A program made the translations under genes and the position numbers. The notes beneath the pieces were generated by a model, which did no database searches, was not told where the DNA came from, and worked only from the letters and a program-made list of their open reading frames with translations. Shown here in pieces: positions 5,562 through 6,146 of a DNA stretch of 6,146 bases (positions are counted from its first letter, which is position 1; each line of letters opens with the position of its first letter). This DNA is from Porticoccaceae bacterium (lineage in GTDB: Bacteria > Pseudomonadota > Gammaproteobacteria > Pseudomonadales > Porticoccaceae): positions 697 to 6,842 of the forward strand of contig DLXZ01000268.1 of assembly GCA_003448675.1 (NCBI GenBank). Reading direction: 5' to 3'.

Positions 5562-6146
5562 TCATGTCTGGACGTCCTGGGATTGCAAAGCCTGGAGGCG
5601 CTCCCGCGCCTGCCGACCCAATTCGCCCGGCGCCCTGGCCGCCTCCTGATAATAGACCGCAGCCTCTTGTTTCGCGCCCCGCGCGGCAGAAATGTCGCCC
5701 AGATACAAGCTGGAATGAGCCGTGGGCAGCAACTCGCGGCTGCGCAGCAGGTCACGCTCGGCCGCCGGAAAGTTATTCTGTTTAAAGTAATGGATTCCCC
5801 GCGTCAGCACGTGACTGAAATAATTCGGGTTTTTCTTGACAGCCATGGAATAGGCTTGGGTGGCCTTGTTGTTTTTATCGTCCATGGCCCAGGCGTGGCC
5901 ACGCAGTTCCCAGAACTGGCCTTCCGCTGGCTGCAAGCGAATACTTTCATCCAGTAGCTGCAAAGCGCGGGCCGGGGCTCTCTCCTGCAGGGACTCCATG
6001 GCCACGGTTTGCGCTTCGTAGGCTGGCTGATCACGACGAATTGCCGCGGTCATACGCCGGTAGCGCTCGGTATTTCTGACGCCCCCCGGCGGATAGTTGG
6101 CGGCCTTGGCCCGATTTGCCTCTACCCGCTCCTGGGATGGCGGATG
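5562..6146 (-). CDS. M48-family metallopeptidase with TPR repeats, C-terminal part (5' end outside window)
   Basis: The frame is open to the window edge, giving 194 visible residues, so the ATG at 6053 is internal. The first visible residues, HPPSQERVEANRA, match the conserved end of an M48 peptidase domain, where a (T)HPxSxxR motif closes the catalytic region. The HExxH zinc site should lie beyond 6146. The rest is helical with about three to four TPR-like units, around visible residues 58-75, 76-108, 110-141 and 145-175, recognisable by spacings such as WELRGHAWAMDDKNNKATQAY and YFKQNNFPAAERDL. This arrangement resembles periplasmic quality-control peptidases of the BepA/YfgC or Oma1-like type, which act on outer-membrane or misfolded envelope proteins. 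It lies upstream of the LLM gene on the same strand but 215 bp away, so probably in a separate unit. The tail QSQDVQT ends at TGA 5562-5564. Confidence 0.8.
   Translation of the reverse strand, partial: HPPSQERVEANRAKAANYPPGGVRNTERYRRMTAAIRRDQPAYEAQTVAMESLQERAPARALQLLDESIRLQPAEGQFWELRGHAWAMDDKNNKATQAYSMAVKKNPNYFSHVLTRGIHYFKQNNFPAAERDLLRSRELLPTAHSSLYLGDISAARGAKQEAAVYYQEAARAPGELGRQARERLQALQSQDVQT

Overview
The window reads as part of a Gram-negative gammaproteobacterial chromosome of moderately high GC. RsmE has the proteobacterial form, the right edge carries the C-terminal part of an M48 peptidase with TPRs, and the middle holds oxidative-catabolism genes of a kind common in marine and soil degraders of hydrophobic compounds. 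The genus cannot be fixed from the sequence; a Cellvibrionales-like or Pseudomonas-like degrader is only a guess. No tRNA, rRNA, CRISPR array, insertion sequence or origin was found.

Layout. Plus strand: the last codons of an unidentified gene (1-60), then rsmE (69-824), then after a 122 bp gap an MFS transporter of the monocarboxylate/oxalate-formate type (947-2242). Minus strand, read from right to left: the C-terminal part of an M48 metallopeptidase with TPRs (5562-6146, running off the window), a 215 bp intergenic region with two inverted repeats (5347-5561), a luciferase-like flavin-dependent oxidoreductase (5346-4009), a broken Rieske-type ring-hydroxylating oxygenase alpha subunit (about 3966-3041), and a membrane-anchored or lipoprotein-like protein of unknown function (2932 or further upstream to 2249). 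The last gene converges on the transporter with only 6 bp between the stop codons.

The luciferase-like enzyme, the Rieske oxygenase and the unknown envelope protein lie head to tail and look like one transcription unit. With the convergent transporter they form a plausible module for taking up and oxidising an organic substrate that I cannot name.

The most notable observation is damage to this unit. The Rieske gene keeps its N-terminal leader and its complete mononuclear-iron catalytic domain. The segment that should carry the [2Fe-2S] ligands (CxH and CxxH) is missing, and the two halves are in different frames across a sharp junction near 3794-3805. The next gene downstream also has a frame problem: a lipoprotein-like signal peptide is encoded in frame upstream of its only usable start codon, but its apparent ATG is one base out of frame. 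Either the operon is decaying or the assembly has local errors; read-level data would decide.
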